The notes: a model not told the origin generated them from the letters alone. A stretch of 64,000 nt of DNA from Zavarzinella formosa DSM 19928 (GCF_000255705.1 NZ_JH636440.1:682737-746736), one strand, 5' to 3'; shown: positions 42,162 to 51,030, numbered from the stretch's first letter. Made by a program: numbers and translations.

Positions 42162-42974
42162 TCATGGCCGGGGCGCCGCCTTCGGGGCGGTGATCTCGTT
42201 CACCACAAAGTTGGCCCAAGACCGGACTTCGCGGTCGTCATCCTTTTGGGCGGCGAGGAGTTCCGGCGGGGCCGATTTCAATTTGAGGAAGCGGAACGCC
42301 ACCACGCCGGACACCCGCTCCGGGGCTTCCCGGCTTTTTAACCGTTCATAGAAGGGTTTGAGGAGCTTCTCATCCCGAGTGATCTGGTACAACGCCTGAA
42401 GCCGGGCGTCGGCCAGCGATTCGGAATCTTTTGTGTCGGCGGCCGGAGACAAGGCTCGCAGGATGACCGCGGCATCATCGGCCGATTTGGGGAAGCGGGC
42501 CGCCAGTTCGGCGATGGCGAATGTGGCTGGCCGTCTCGCGCTGGACCGCCCTCCGATATCGCCCATCAAGATGTCCGTCGTCTTGTCCGATTTGGCGGCG
42601 GCGCCGAGCGCCGCCAACGTCTTCTCGGAGCCGAGATGCCCGAGGGCGACGGCCGCCTGGCTGCGAATGCCGGCATCCGAATCCCCGGTCAACACGTCCG
42701 TGAGGAACTTGTCGAGTTCGGCGCCGGACAGCGGCCCGATGGCGTCCAAAACGACCCGCCGCACGTTGGGGTTGGGTTCGTCCTTCATTGCCTTGGCCAG
42801 AACGGCCGCCTTGCCCGCATCGGTGGTTTCGGCAGCCAGCGACTTCTTCAACGTATCGACAAGTTTCTGCCGCCGCTCCCCTTCCTCCCGAATGGGAGGG
42901 CCACCCCGCACCTGCCCGGCAACCGGAGTGAAGAGGAACAACGCCGCCGAGACGATCACCAGACATGCTTTCAT
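42162..42974 (-). CDS. Exported HEAT-repeat protein
   Basis: 270 residues from ATG 42974 (GGGAGA upstream). Signal MKACLVIVSAALFLFTPVAG. HEAT/armadillo-type helical units follow (NPNVRRVVLDAIGPLSGAELDKFL, DAGIRSQAAVALGHLGSEKTLAALGAAA, REVRSWANFVVNEI). HEAT proteins act as protein-binding scaffolds; an exported one is probably periplasmic. No catalytic motif. The stop lies 67 bases from the convergent plus-strand gene. Confidence 0.8.
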   Translation of the reverse strand: MKACLVIVSAALFLFTPVAGQVRGGPPIREEGERRQKLVDTLKKSLAAETTDAGKAAVLAKAMKDEPNPNVRRVVLDAIGPLSGAELDKFLTDVLTGDSDAGIRSQAAVALGHLGSEKTLAALGAAAKSDKTTDILMGDIGGRSSARRPATFAIAELAARFPKSADDAAVILRALSPAADTKDSESLADARLQALYQITRDEKLLKPFYERLKSREAPERVSGVVAFRFLKLKSAPPELLAAQKDDDREVRSWANFVVNEITAPKAAPRP

Positions 42975-43126
42975 TGAAGTTCTCCCGGACGGCCCCTCCG
43001 TCTCTCGCATGACAGGATGCCAGACACTCATTCGACGAGAGAACGACCCGTTTGGTTTGATACCGCCCTTGCGAAACCACGAGTGCCGGGCATCAAACTC
43101 TCCGGCCGTCCTCACGGCGGTCGGGA

Positions 43127-43606
43127 TCATTGATCGACAGTCCTGCCGTAATATGATCGCACTTCAACTTCTACGAAAGCCCGGAGTTGTTCGGGGGTGA
43201 AGCCCGCCTCGGTCGCGGCCCGGCAAGCTGTTGTCAAAGCCCAGCCTGCTTCGTGATTGCCGACGGAACTTGTCGCCGTTCGGAGCGCCCACCCGAGCAC
43301 CCCGTGCGGATCAAATTCCGGCGGTTCGTCGCAAAAGATCAGGGCACAGAGATGTTCAAATCGTTCGATGGTCGGGTCGTCAATCCATCGACAAAGTAAT
43401 TTCAAGGCGTCTGATGCTTGATCGCTGACACGGGGAGTCACCTGTAATACCGCCCGAGCGACGGCGGCCGCCGCGCATACGCACAACACTTTGCCGAGGA
43501 TTGCATTCCCGGCCGCCGATTCCAGCCGCCCGCACCACCCGAGATCGATCGCCGGGGCGGTGAAAACAGCAGCGACGTTTGATGGAGTCCATTCGGCTTT
43601 CATCAT
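43127..43606 (-). CDS. Helical protein of unknown function, 159 aa
   Basis: MMKAEWTPSNVAAVFTAPAIDLGWCGRLESAAGNAILGKVLCVCAAAAVARAVLQVTPRVSDQASDALKLLCRWIDDPT is rich in alternating helices, with a Trp and Cys set that resembles helical immunity-type proteins, but the match is weak. The last half has a conserved-looking DPHGVLGWALRTATSSVGN-type motif. Start ATG (43606). The bS21-like gene ends 55 bases upstream on the same strand. Function unknown. Confidence 0.6.
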   Translation of the reverse strand: MMKAEWTPSNVAAVFTAPAIDLGWCGRLESAAGNAILGKVLCVCAAAAVARAVLQVTPRVSDQASDALKLLCRWIDDPTIERFEHLCALIFCDEPPEFDPHGVLGWALRTATSSVGNHEAGWALTTACRAATEAGFTPEQLRAFVEVEVRSYYGRTVDQ

Positions 43607-43661
43607 TGTCGCGACTCACGATGCCCCCGCCGTCGTTCACCGGAATGAGGCGACGAAGCAG

Positions 43662-43895
43662 TCACACGAGACCTTTTGCCCGCAAGATCGCCTGTTTCGC
43701 CTGTTCGCTCCGTGCCACTGCCTTGGCGAAAAATTTTTGCTGTCGTCGCCGTTGGCCCTGTGTTTCGTGTGGTTTTCCCGGCCACCATCGGCGTCGGATT
43801 CTGTCATCGATGCAATCCCGACGGATGTGATTCTGCAACCGTTGGAGCGCTTCCGCCATCGGCTCGCCCTCGCGGACGACAATCTTTTTTCCCAC
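43662..43895 (-). CDS. bS21-like small ribosomal protein
   Basis: 77 residues from GTG 43895. MGKKIVVREGEPMAEALQRLQNHI follows the bS21 opening (V-V-R-E-x-E-x-x-x-x-A-L-x-R-L), and RRRWWPGKPHETQGQRRRQQKFFAKAVARSEQAKQAILRAK has the basic helix-with-Lys/Arg end of bS21. The central section (RRDCIDDRI-RRRWWPGKPHE) is longer and not like E. coli S21. bS21 stabilises 16S rRNA near the mRNA exit. It could be a second, paralogous copy in the genome. The ribosome site is not obvious. Confidence 0.7.
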   Translation of the reverse strand: MGKKIVVREGEPMAEALQRLQNHIRRDCIDDRIRRRWWPGKPHETQGQRRRQQKFFAKAVARSEQAKQAILRAKGLV

Positions 43896-44234
43896 TGCAA
43901 TGCGTCTTATACGGCTGACGCGACACCGGTTGAAAAATCTGCGTTCACTGACGAATTCATTCTAAGCGATTGAGCGGGGGCAATGCTTGCTTTTTGGATT
44001 ACGAATCATCCCGATGAGTTGTGCCATGTCCGAGCTTGAAGCGTCAGCGAGGGTCGTGCTTCCCGAATTCATGCGTCGCGGATGGAGAGGACAGGTGGCC
44101 GCACCGGCCCAAGTTTGGCCCCTGTTGACGCTTCAAACTCGGATATGAGACGATACCCGGCCGGGGCCGATGACCCGGTCAAAAGATAATATCCGACCCA
44201 AACAATACACCCGGCCTGCGTTGGAAGAAGTCGT
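43896..44234. other. Intergenic stretch with inverted repeat
   Basis: No gene seen. It contains the 18-bp inverted repeat pair at 44029-44046 and 44126-44143. It separates the divergently oriented tail regions of the bS21-like gene and the LRR gene, so a promoter for the bS21-like gene is expected here but not identified. Confidence 0.5.
44029..44143. repeat. Inverted repeat, second member of the TCCGAGC family
   Basis: TCCGAGCTTGAAGCGTCA at 44029-44046 pairs with 44126-44143 (one mismatch in 18), around a 79-base spacer. Its left arm continues with GCGAGGG as in the repeat at 35230, marking both as one dispersed family. Adjacent to the LRR gene's 3' end. Confidence 0.7.
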
Positions 44235-45359
44235 TCATTTGTTGAACTTGATTTGACAGCCCGGCAATTCCCTTTGAAGTTCCCTCACCCCGGTGTCTGT
44301 CACCGAACTGCGGATAATCACCAGTGTTTTCAGGTCTTTCAGGGGAGCCAGCGCTTTCAAGCCTTTGTCCGTCACCTTGGTGTGGATGAGCGCCAGCCAT
44401 TCCAGGTTTTTCAGTCCGGTCACTCCCGTCAGGCCCGCGTCGGTCGCTTTCGGGCCGCTGAGGCCCAAGCTTTTCAAGTCTTTCAACGCGGCCAGATGCT
44501 TCAAGCCCTCATCGGTTAACTGGAGGCCGCCCAGTTGCAGCGAATCCAATTTTTTCAGCCCGGCCAGTTCATCAAGGCCAATGCCGGTCACCTTCGTGTC
44601 GCCGAGCCAAAGTGATTTCAGGCTTTCCAGTCCGGTCAGATCCTTCAGGCCGACGTCCGACACTTTGGTGTCGCGAAGGTACAGGTATTGCAGACTTTTT
44701 AGCCGCGTCAGTTCCTTCAACCCCGCGTCTGTCACCTTTGTGTGGTCCAAATCCAGTGATTGGAGGTCTTTCAACGCGGCCAGATCCTTCAGGCCGGCGT
44801 CCGACACTTGGGTGCTGCTCAAGTGCAATTTTTGGAGCGTTTTCAATCCCGCCAGTTCCTTCAAGCCCGCATCGGTCACCTGCGTCGAGCCAAAGTTCAA
44901 TGATTGGATTTTATCCAACGCGGCGAGATCCTTCAGGCCCGCATCGGTCACTTGCGTGTTGAAAAAATTCAACGACCGCAGGTTTTTGAACCGGACCAGT
45001 TCTTTGAGGTGGGCGTCTTTCACCGGCGAGTGGGTCAGGTCCAGCCCGAACGGCCCGGCCGGGTCTGGCAGTCTCGACAGAATGTCTTCTTTGAGGGCCA
45101 CCATCCGGAAGCACGGCAGATCACCCGGCTTGGCATTCTCCTTTTCAACAAACCAGCCCATGTCGGGCGCGCTGGCGCGCATCACGCCGAACTCAAACCC
45201 GGCGTCTTTCCAAGCCGCCACGACTTCCGGCGTCAATTTCGGCGGCCCGTCGATTTTTTCCTGTCCGCGGATGGCGGCCGGCCAAACAGAGGCCATCACC
45301 ATCACCACCCAGACCAACGCTCCCGCCCGAGTCCTGCCAACTTGTACGTTGGATTGCAT
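44235..45359 (-). CDS. Exported leucine-rich-repeat protein
   Basis: 374 residues. The signal is MQSNVQVGRTRAGALVWVVMVMASVWPAAIRG. About eleven LRR units of 24 residues follow, each like TDAGLKELAGLKTLQKLHLSSTQV with the consensus xxVTDAGLKxLxxLxxLxxLxLxxT. Such GALA/internalin-like solenoids make curved protein-binding surfaces. The repeats are highly alike at the DNA level, so copy number may vary between relatives. It is probably periplasmic or surface-bound; the partner is unknown. ATG 45359. Confidence 0.9.
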   Translation of the reverse strand: MQSNVQVGRTRAGALVWVVMVMASVWPAAIRGQEKIDGPPKLTPEVVAAWKDAGFEFGVMRASAPDMGWFVEKENAKPGDLPCFRMVALKEDILSRLPDPAGPFGLDLTHSPVKDAHLKELVRFKNLRSLNFFNTQVTDAGLKDLAALDKIQSLNFGSTQVTDAGLKELAGLKTLQKLHLSSTQVSDAGLKDLAALKDLQSLDLDHTKVTDAGLKELTRLKSLQYLYLRDTKVSDVGLKDLTGLESLKSLWLGDTKVTGIGLDELAGLKKLDSLQLGGLQLTDEGLKHLAALKDLKSLGLSGPKATDAGLTGVTGLKNLEWLALIHTKVTDKGLKALAPLKDLKTLVIIRSSVTDTGVRELQRELPGCQIKFNK

Positions 45360-45610
45360 CGCTGCCTCGTTCGGTCAAAAATGAGGGGCGCTCAGAGAAG
45401 ATATTTTTGGCGGGGGGGTGCCGGCCATTCTCCCGGCCCTCACGGACCGATGATGATAAATCGGCCTTTGAAATCGGAATCACAGAAACGCGCCGGGTTT
45501 TGCCGCCAAAAACACCCGGAACCGGCGTTGAATGTGCCGATGACGTTGAGCAGGAAGATTGGGCAAGAAGACTTGGCGGCCGACCGCGACTTTGTCAGGG
45601 ATGAGCGAAC

Positions 45611-46438
45611 TCACAAAGACGGCCCGAGCGGCAGGCTTGACCATTCCGCGTGATGCCAACGCCGTTCGGCGGCCGAGCGGGCGAAAATCCATGCGCAGAA
45701 CACAGAGGCGGCCGCCCAACCGCCCGTGAACGGGGCGACGGCGAGGCTCATGGCCAGATAGTCCCGGCCTGTGGGCTGGGCGGGCCAATTGGCGCTGATG
45801 TGCAACAGAGTGAACAACGCGAACAGGCACAAACCGCCGCCGGTCATTGCCACCCGTGTCGCCGGTTCGGCCCAAGCCGAGGCAAACGACCGAATCAAGC
45901 CCGTTCGCCGCCGGTCACCGAGCGGGGGGCCGCCCCGGAGCGATCTCTCCATCCAACACATCACCAAGGTGAAGCCAGCCAGGACAAAGGGCATTTGAAA
46001 CACCCACAGGGGCAAGAAATCCCGGCCGGAACTGACGGCGAGCAGTTCCTCGCGCGACCACGCGCGCACCAAGCCCGCCGCGAACAAGGCGATGCCGAGC
46101 AGTGCCAGGCAGACTGCTGCCCCCACCCAGATGAACCGGAAGGCTCCCCGCCACTTCGACTCTCCCGGCCGGCCTTCCCAGAACTGCAAGAGGCCGTCGC
46201 CGACCGGAACCGATTCCTCCAATTGGTTGGTCACCTCGGCGGGGTTCCCGAACCGCAACGCCGTGCGTTCCAAGGCGGCTTGGTCGCCACCGGGCTTGGC
46301 CGATTCTTCTTCGTAGACACCGCTGACATGGGCCAGCAGTTCCTCTCGCATCTTTTGCTTGCGGGAAGAACTCGCCCGAACGGGCCGCACGGCGCGTTCG
46401 ACGATGGTTTTCAATTGAATCCGTGTGGTGTCGTTCAT
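45611..46438 (-). CDS. Membrane protein with HAAS-like N-terminus
   Basis: 275 residues from ATG 46438, which overlaps the upstream PadR gene's stop by ATGA. The first ~90 residues (MNDTTRIQLKTIVERAVRPVRASSSRKQKMREELLAHVSGVYEEES, then LRFGNPAEVTNQLEES) match the HAAS/permease-prefix domain, followed by about six hydrophobic helices (FIWVGAAVCLALLGIALFAAGLV and others). PadR plus HAAS-type membrane protein is a recurrent pair in Gemmataceae; the membrane protein is likely controlled by PadR. Confidence 0.8.
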   Translation of the reverse strand: MNDTTRIQLKTIVERAVRPVRASSSRKQKMREELLAHVSGVYEEESAKPGGDQAALERTALRFGNPAEVTNQLEESVPVGDGLLQFWEGRPGESKWRGAFRFIWVGAAVCLALLGIALFAAGLVRAWSREELLAVSSGRDFLPLWVFQMPFVLAGFTLVMCWMERSLRGGPPLGDRRRTGLIRSFASAWAEPATRVAMTGGGLCLFALFTLLHISANWPAQPTGRDYLAMSLAVAPFTGGWAAASVFCAWIFARSAAERRWHHAEWSSLPLGPSL

Positions 46439-46779
46439 GCCGACGCCCCCAGAATGCCCCCGAGAACTTTGACGAATTGCCGCCACTCCACCCGTCCGGC
46501 GTCGAGCTTGCGCTGTCCCTTGGCGGTCAGCGTGTAAATGCGTCGACGGGCGCCTTTCCGGCCGTGCGTTTCCGTCTCCCAAACCGCCTTGACCTCGTCG
46601 GCCGCCTCCAACCGATATAGGGCCGGATAGAGCGATCCTTCCTTGAGCCGCAGCAACCCGCACCCGGCCTCCTCCAACCGGTGCAAGATCTCCAGCCCAT
46701 GCGCCCCGCCCCGCTCCAGCGTGGAAAGGAGCATCGCCTCCAGATGCCCGCGCAGTTTGTCGCCGTTGATGGGTTCCAT
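46435..46779 (-). CDS. PadR-family transcriptional regulator
   Basis: 114 residues. A winged-helix PadR core: HLEAMLLSTLERGGAHGLEILHRLEEAGCGLLRLKEGSLYPALYRLEAADEVKAVWE, then ARRRIYTLTAKGQRKL. PadR proteins repress a neighbour until a ligand binds. The stop overlaps the start of the HAAS-type membrane-protein gene (46435-46438), so the two are translationally coupled. The likely promoter is in the 140-base gap before 46922. Confidence 0.93.
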   Translation of the reverse strand: MEPINGDKLRGHLEAMLLSTLERGGAHGLEILHRLEEAGCGLLRLKEGSLYPALYRLEAADEVKAVWETETHGRKGARRRIYTLTAKGQRKLDAGRVEWRQFVKVLGGILGASA

Positions 46780-46922
46780 GCCTTAATACTAGACAGGCTA
46801 TAAATAAAAGCAAGAAGACTTTTTCGAGGTTCCGGCGAGGGCCGCCGGATAACAAAATTGGTGTCTGGCGAAGGAAGGTTTTTACATGATTTGAATGAAG
46901 GAGGATCAGCCGCCAAGTTTGG

Positions 46923-47318
46923 TCAGTCTCTTTCCGATACCATTCGCCGCAACTCTTCGACAATTCCGGTTTGATGGGATCGCCAGTAAACTTCTTCGAT
47001 TGGCGGGGAAACCGCCAGAGAGACGGCGTACGGATCGGCTGCTTCTCCGATTAACAGATCCACTTCATCCATGAACTGCTTCAGTCTCGGCAAGTTCTGG
47101 CTCTCGGCGGCCGTCCGCAGGCTCCGCCATTGTTCGATTCCTCGATTCCCGAAATACTGGCTCACTCCTCCGTTGCGCGTCTCCGTGTCGAAGAGCCAAA
47201 CTTCATAGATCAACTGCTCTTCCGGAGTAAGTGTCTTGTGACCGCAATCAGCCATCTTTTGCACCACGCGGCCGCCAGCTTCGGTGAGCCAATCCTCCAA
47301 ATCCCACGGCATGAACAT
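46923..47318 (-). CDS. DUF4375/DMP19-like protein
   Basis: 131 residues from ATG 47318 (AGGA upstream; MPWDLED begins six bases later as an alternative). TLTPEEQLIYEVWLFDTETRNGGVSQYFGNRGIEQW is the conserved DUF4375 block, giving a compact helical fold seen in the DNA-mimic-like protein DMP19. The C-terminal helix is acidic. Possible role: binding to DNA-binding proteins or as an immunity-type protein; the function is unproven. Confidence 0.8.
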   Translation of the reverse strand: MFMPWDLEDWLTEAGGRVVQKMADCGHKTLTPEEQLIYEVWLFDTETRNGGVSQYFGNRGIEQWRSLRTAAESQNLPRLKQFMDEVDLLIGEAADPYAVSLAVSPPIEEVYWRSHQTGIVEELRRMVSERD

Positions 47319-47534
47319 TGTTTCTTTTCCTCTATCTGCCCAACTCATGTCCTCACGGGTTTAACCATCTTCCCGCCAGCCAGTCTCTATCGCATCGCTT
47401 GGAGTTTCGGCCGTCGGCCAGCAGTCGCGAGGAACACTCCATACGCGAACCACAATGACCTCGGCTTCATGGAGGATTCTCTGGCGTGTGACGGCACACT
47501 CAACTTCGATAGGCGGGACGGCGTTGACCAGTTC

Positions 47535-48059
47535 TCAATCCGGCCAGATGCTTTTGAACAAATCATCCGGCGGGAGCAATAGTTTCGTTTCGCTCTTTTT
47601 CGCGGCATCGACCCAGCTTTGCGGAAACTCCGGGTATTTGTCGGGCTTTTGCCCGAACAGGTTGATCTCCATCGCGAAGCCCGCCGGGCTTTTCACGAGA
47701 TCGAGGGCCTCGATCATGGCGAGTTCCTTCTCGATCAGCCGCAGAAGTTCGTCCGGGGCCTCGCCCCCGATGGCCTCGCACCAAATGCGGGTTTTCTTCT
47801 TCGACTTGATGCCGACGGCGATCAACAACCCCTTTGCCTTCGGCTGCTTCTCCTTGGCCAGAATCTCCCCCAGACGTTTCTCCAACGCCTTGATGTACGC
47901 CACCAGAGGCATCACATCTTTTCCAAATCGACTCTCCAGTTGAGGGATCGGCACATACAGCCGCAGTTGGTTCAAGGCCGCCGGTTTGGCTTCTTCGGCC
48001 GCAGCCACCGAAGTCAGGCACAGCATCATTCCCGCAAGCAATCCGAATCGAAACGCCAT
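47535..48059 (-). CDS. Exported protein of unknown function, 174 aa
   Basis: ATG 48059 (GGGGG upstream). Signal MAFRFGLLAGMMLCLTSVAAA, then LNQLRLYVPIPQLESRFGKDVMPLVAYIKALEKRLGEILAKEKQPKAKGLLIAVGIKSKKKTRIWCEAIGGEAPDELLRLIEKEL. The order of beta-alpha elements suggests a small alpha/beta domain, but no family is recognised. It lies 84 bases from the stop of the NHL protein gene on the same strand. Confidence 0.7.
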   Translation of the reverse strand: MAFRFGLLAGMMLCLTSVAAAEEAKPAALNQLRLYVPIPQLESRFGKDVMPLVAYIKALEKRLGEILAKEKQPKAKGLLIAVGIKSKKKTRIWCEAIGGEAPDELLRLIEKELAMIEALDLVKSPAGFAMEINLFGQKPDKYPEFPQSWVDAAKKSETKLLLPPDDLFKSIWPD

Positions 48060-48143
48060 CAGTGTCCCCCGTTTTACCGCCATCGACTAGGCGGCCAAAT
48101 TGTCGCTCACCATTAATCGTGTTGGATTGAATCCCAATCCTTT

Positions 48144-49163
48144 TCAACGCGGGACTTCAAACTTCTGAATCCGGTGGTTGAACGAGTCAACAACGTACAG
48201 GCTTCCCGTGCTGTCGAGTGCGAGGCCGTGCGGGGCGAAGAACTGGCCCGGTTTGGTTCCCTGTCCCTCGGCGAGGCCGCGCAGGTATTTCCCCTCCGGG
48301 CTGAATTGCTGGACGCGGCCGCTCACAGCGGCGACCCAGAGGCTTCCGTTTTTGTCGAAGCCCAGCGAAACCGGCCCCTGCATTTTCACCGGTTGGCCGA
48401 ACCCCTCGAAGCCCCCGCCGAAACTGCCCACCTTCTTCTCGTTGTCGCCCCAAGCCAGCAACGGTTTCCCCAGCGGAGAGAATTTCTGCACGCGGCCATT
48501 GGCGGCCTCCGTGGTCCACACATCACCGGCGGTGTCAATCGCCACAAACTGCGGGCCGCCGACGCGGGAGATTTTGCCGGCCTGGCCGCCGAATTGGCCC
48601 GGTTCGTTTCCGTGCTCGCCCCACTTGCGCAGGAACTTCCCGGATCGATCAAACACCTGCACCCGCTGGTTCGTCTGGTCGGCAACATAGACTTGGCCTT
48701 CCTTGTCCACGGCGAGACCGCCGGGGCAATCAAACTCGCCATCGCCAGTCCCGGTTTTACCCCATTGGGCCAGCAGCTTGCCATCGGGGCCGTGTTTCGT
48801 CACGCAATCTTTTGCCAGATCTTTGTTCTTGATGGAGGCGGGGAAATGACTGATGTAAAAATTCCCGTCACGGTCAACGGCCAGCCCGCCGGGGTTTGAC
48901 GGCACCGCGAACTGGCCGAGAAATCTACCCTGCCGGTCGAATTTCTGAACGCGACTGTTGTAGTGGTCCGTGACCAGCAACTCGTCGGCCGCGTTGACGG
49001 CGATGCCGATGGGAAAATTAAACTCGCCCGGCTTGTCCCCCAACTTGCCCCACTCTGCCAGAAACCGAACCGGCTTGGGTTCCTCCGCAATGCCCGAGGG
49101 CACGAAACCCAAGATCAAGCAGAAGATGATGATGGGCCGACGGCCGGACAAAAATGAGAGCAT
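48144..49163 (-). CDS. Exported NHL-repeat beta-propeller protein
   Basis: 339 residues from ATG 49163 (GGAG nine bases upstream). Signal MLSFLSGRRPIIIFCLILGFVPSGIA. NHL units follow (PIGIAVNAADELLVTDHYNSRVQKFDRQGRFLGQF and GGLAVDKEGQVYVADQTNQRVQVFDRSGKFLRKWG and others), about six blades. NHL propellers bind proteins or nucleic acid, and exported ones occur widely in planctomycetes. Adjacent genes (47535, 49215) share its strand. Confidence 0.9.
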   Translation of the reverse strand: MLSFLSGRRPIIIFCLILGFVPSGIAEEPKPVRFLAEWGKLGDKPGEFNFPIGIAVNAADELLVTDHYNSRVQKFDRQGRFLGQFAVPSNPGGLAVDRDGNFYISHFPASIKNKDLAKDCVTKHGPDGKLLAQWGKTGTGDGEFDCPGGLAVDKEGQVYVADQTNQRVQVFDRSGKFLRKWGEHGNEPGQFGGQAGKISRVGGPQFVAIDTAGDVWTTEAANGRVQKFSPLGKPLLAWGDNEKKVGSFGGGFEGFGQPVKMQGPVSLGFDKNGSLWVAAVSGRVQQFSPEGKYLRGLAEGQGTKPGQFFAPHGLALDSTGSLYVVDSFNHRIQKFEVPR

Positions 49164-49214
49164 GTGTCCGATCTCCGGGTTTCGCAAAGGCGGCCTCATC
49201 TTCTAACCCCTTCC

Positions 49215-50147
49215 TCACTCCGCCGCCTTCCTTCTTCGGCGGCCGCTCAGCAGATAGATGTCGGAGCGGATGTCGGTCAGCGGATCGCCGGCGGAGTCGA
49301 TTCCGTCCACACGGGGGACGGGATCGAAGATCAGTTTGCGGTGATCGGGGGCCAGTTCGTCCACCCGTTCGGTGAGCGTGATGGTTCCGAATTCGACTTC
49401 GCTTCGGGTGGCGGGCCAGCTCTTGGTCGAGTCAGCCACTTCGTCACTGGCTTCGGCCAATTGCACGAACACCTTGAACTCGGCCGGTCCGTTGGCCAGC
49501 CGCGCGGACATCTCGGCATCAAGGAAGTCGGCCGTCTTTTTCGCGGCTTCTTCCGGGGTGAGGAATTCGGTTCCGGCGGTCGGACGGATGCGGAAGCGGC
49601 CGAACCGGCTCTCGCCGGCGGCGTTGATGAACTTGAAGGCGTTCACGGCGAAATACGCCTGCCGGGCGAAACTTGAGGGAATTGGCTTGGGGGCTTCGAC
49701 AAAGGCTTTCGCCGACGGGTGGGCGCCGAGGAAGGCCACGATGGGGGGCGGCGTCGGGGCCGTCGGGCCGCTGGCGAGCGCGGCCTTGAGGAATTCAAGA
49801 AACTCCTCCCCTGTGCGGACCGGGAAGCCATCGTGCGAGTGGGCGACGATGTCCGTGTGGGTGTGTTCGGCCAGATGAAACCGGACGGCCATCCCCTGCG
49901 GCCCGGCCCCCGCCGGATCGTTCTCGGCGAACGAGGGAATGCCCGAGGCAATCGAAAACCTCACGGTCACCGGGACTGACGCCCGGTTCGCATGCGGCGC
50001 CTTCGTGAGACCGGCGGCCGAGGGCGCCGGCACAAACGTCCCCCCGATCATCACGCCCCGCGCATGAACCGGCCGAAACCCCGGGTGGATTCCCCCGCCC
50101 AAGGCGTCGAGGGCATCGAGCAAATCGGCGACGACTTCCTTCGACAT
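49215..50147 (-). CDS. Catalase-like peroxidase (SrpA-type)
   Basis: 310 residues. GGGIHPGFRPVHARGVMIGGTFVPAP has the catalase active-site His in HARG, followed by VPVTVRFSIASGIPSFAENDPAGAGPQGMAVRFHL, and the C-terminal DPLTDIRSDIYLLSGRRRRK carries the heme-ligating Tyr (R-x-x-x-Y). Shorter than full catalases, matching the SrpA-type catalase-related peroxidase group. It likely decomposes peroxide with heme. No signal peptide is visible, so cytosolic. ATG 50147; transcript end hairpin not seen. Confidence 0.88.
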   Translation of the reverse strand: MSKEVVADLLDALDALGGGIHPGFRPVHARGVMIGGTFVPAPSAAGLTKAPHANRASVPVTVRFSIASGIPSFAENDPAGAGPQGMAVRFHLAEHTHTDIVAHSHDGFPVRTGEEFLEFLKAALASGPTAPTPPPIVAFLGAHPSAKAFVEAPKPIPSSFARQAYFAVNAFKFINAAGESRFGRFRIRPTAGTEFLTPEEAAKKTADFLDAEMSARLANGPAEFKVFVQLAEASDEVADSTKSWPATRSEVEFGTITLTERVDELAPDHRKLIFDPVPRVDGIDSAGDPLTDIRSDIYLLSGRRRRKAAE

Positions 50148-50421
50148 GTCATTTTCTCCGCATTTTTTGCAAGTGAAGGGAACAAGAGGGCAACTCCGGA
50201 GGTGGCGCCGCCCCGAATGCCGGCTATGAGTTTTGTACGTCCGGATGTCGCCGAATGGTGATAATTATCGGACGAATGCGACTTGGGGAAACTGGCGAAG
50301 GATGATGTCCCGAGCAGCGGTGGCGATTTGTCAGTCGTCCCAAAATGACCGGTCGTGCCACGATTGGATCAGAAACCACGGAAGGCCCCCGGTGTCAAGT
50401 TCTCAACGACTGGTCTCGCCT

Positions 50422-50778
50422 TTACACACCAAATCCTTGCGTAAAACCCTTCGACCATTTCCGGCCGCCGCACATCGGGCAGCGTTTCCGGCTGACGATC
50501 AGATACTCTATTCGCTCCAGCAAGAAGCCGAAGAACCACATACCGCCGAACATGAGAACCGGCGTCAGAATCAAGGCGACTCCGAATACCGGCCAGTTAA
50601 AGCCGACTGGTTCAGCGGGCGCCGGCGGAGGCCCGATCAACATCCGAATGACCCGTGTGACCGCCCCCAAACAACAGATGGGAAGAGCCATCAGAAATAA
50701 GAAATACAATCCGCACGACGCCGTCGGCAGACACCCGCGGGCCTCGACATGCTGACATAGCTGGCAACGATACATCAT
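50422..50778 (-). CDS. Small membrane protein with two Cys-x2-Cys sites
   Basis: 118 residues from ATG 50778. CQLCQHVEARGC at the start and CPMCGGRKW near the end are zinc-ribbon-like pairs separated by two helices (CGLYFLFLMALPICCLGAVT and WPVFGVALILTPVLMFGGMWFFGFLL). Residues close to the membrane may bind one zinc from both ends. No family recognised. It stands in a gap between the catalase-like and the trypsin-like genes. Confidence 0.7.
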   Translation of the reverse strand: MMYRCQLCQHVEARGCLPTASCGLYFLFLMALPICCLGAVTRVIRMLIGPPPAPAEPVGFNWPVFGVALILTPVLMFGGMWFFGFLLERIEYLIVSRKRCPMCGGRKWSKGFTQGFGV

Positions 50779-51002
50779 TCCGGCGCCCTCTCGCAAAATC
50801 TTGCCGGCGAAATGCCCCTCACGCCGACACCGGCTCCGTCAAAACCAGCCACGGACCCAGTCAGCCAGTCTGGTCAGGATTTCTTCGGGGAAAGGTTGGG
50901 AATTTTATGCGGCCGGAAGAGTAATCCATCTTGTCTGGCGACGCCCCGCGAAGATTAATTTCACCAACGCCGGACGGTGGAGTCAATCATATCCCAAAGG
51001 AA

Positions 51003-51030
51003 AAACCCATCAGCAATTGCTGATGGGTTT
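51003..51030 (-). terminator. 14-bp hairpin terminator of the serine-protease gene
   Basis: AAACCCATCAGCAA (51003-51016) is perfectly complementary to 51017-51030, without a loop (so a real loop of about four). On the minus strand a TTTTTCC run follows. It lies 23-50 bases past the protease stop. A classical intrinsic terminator. Confidence 0.85.

Noticed and set aside
45650-46537. 295-codon plus-strand frame over the PadR/HAAS genes
   Set aside because: It is antisense to two genes with recognised domains and coupled start and stop.
46439-46963. N-terminal extension of the HAAS membrane protein to 450 codons
   Set aside because: The extension overlaps the PadR gene in another frame and is Arg/Gly-rich; the ATGA overlap at 46435-46438 fixes the true start.
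50233-50700. 155-codon plus-strand frame antisense to the small Cys-x2-Cys membrane protein
   Set aside because: It covers an intergenic gap and the antisense of a better-supported gene; its Arg/Pro/His-rich sequence has no domain.
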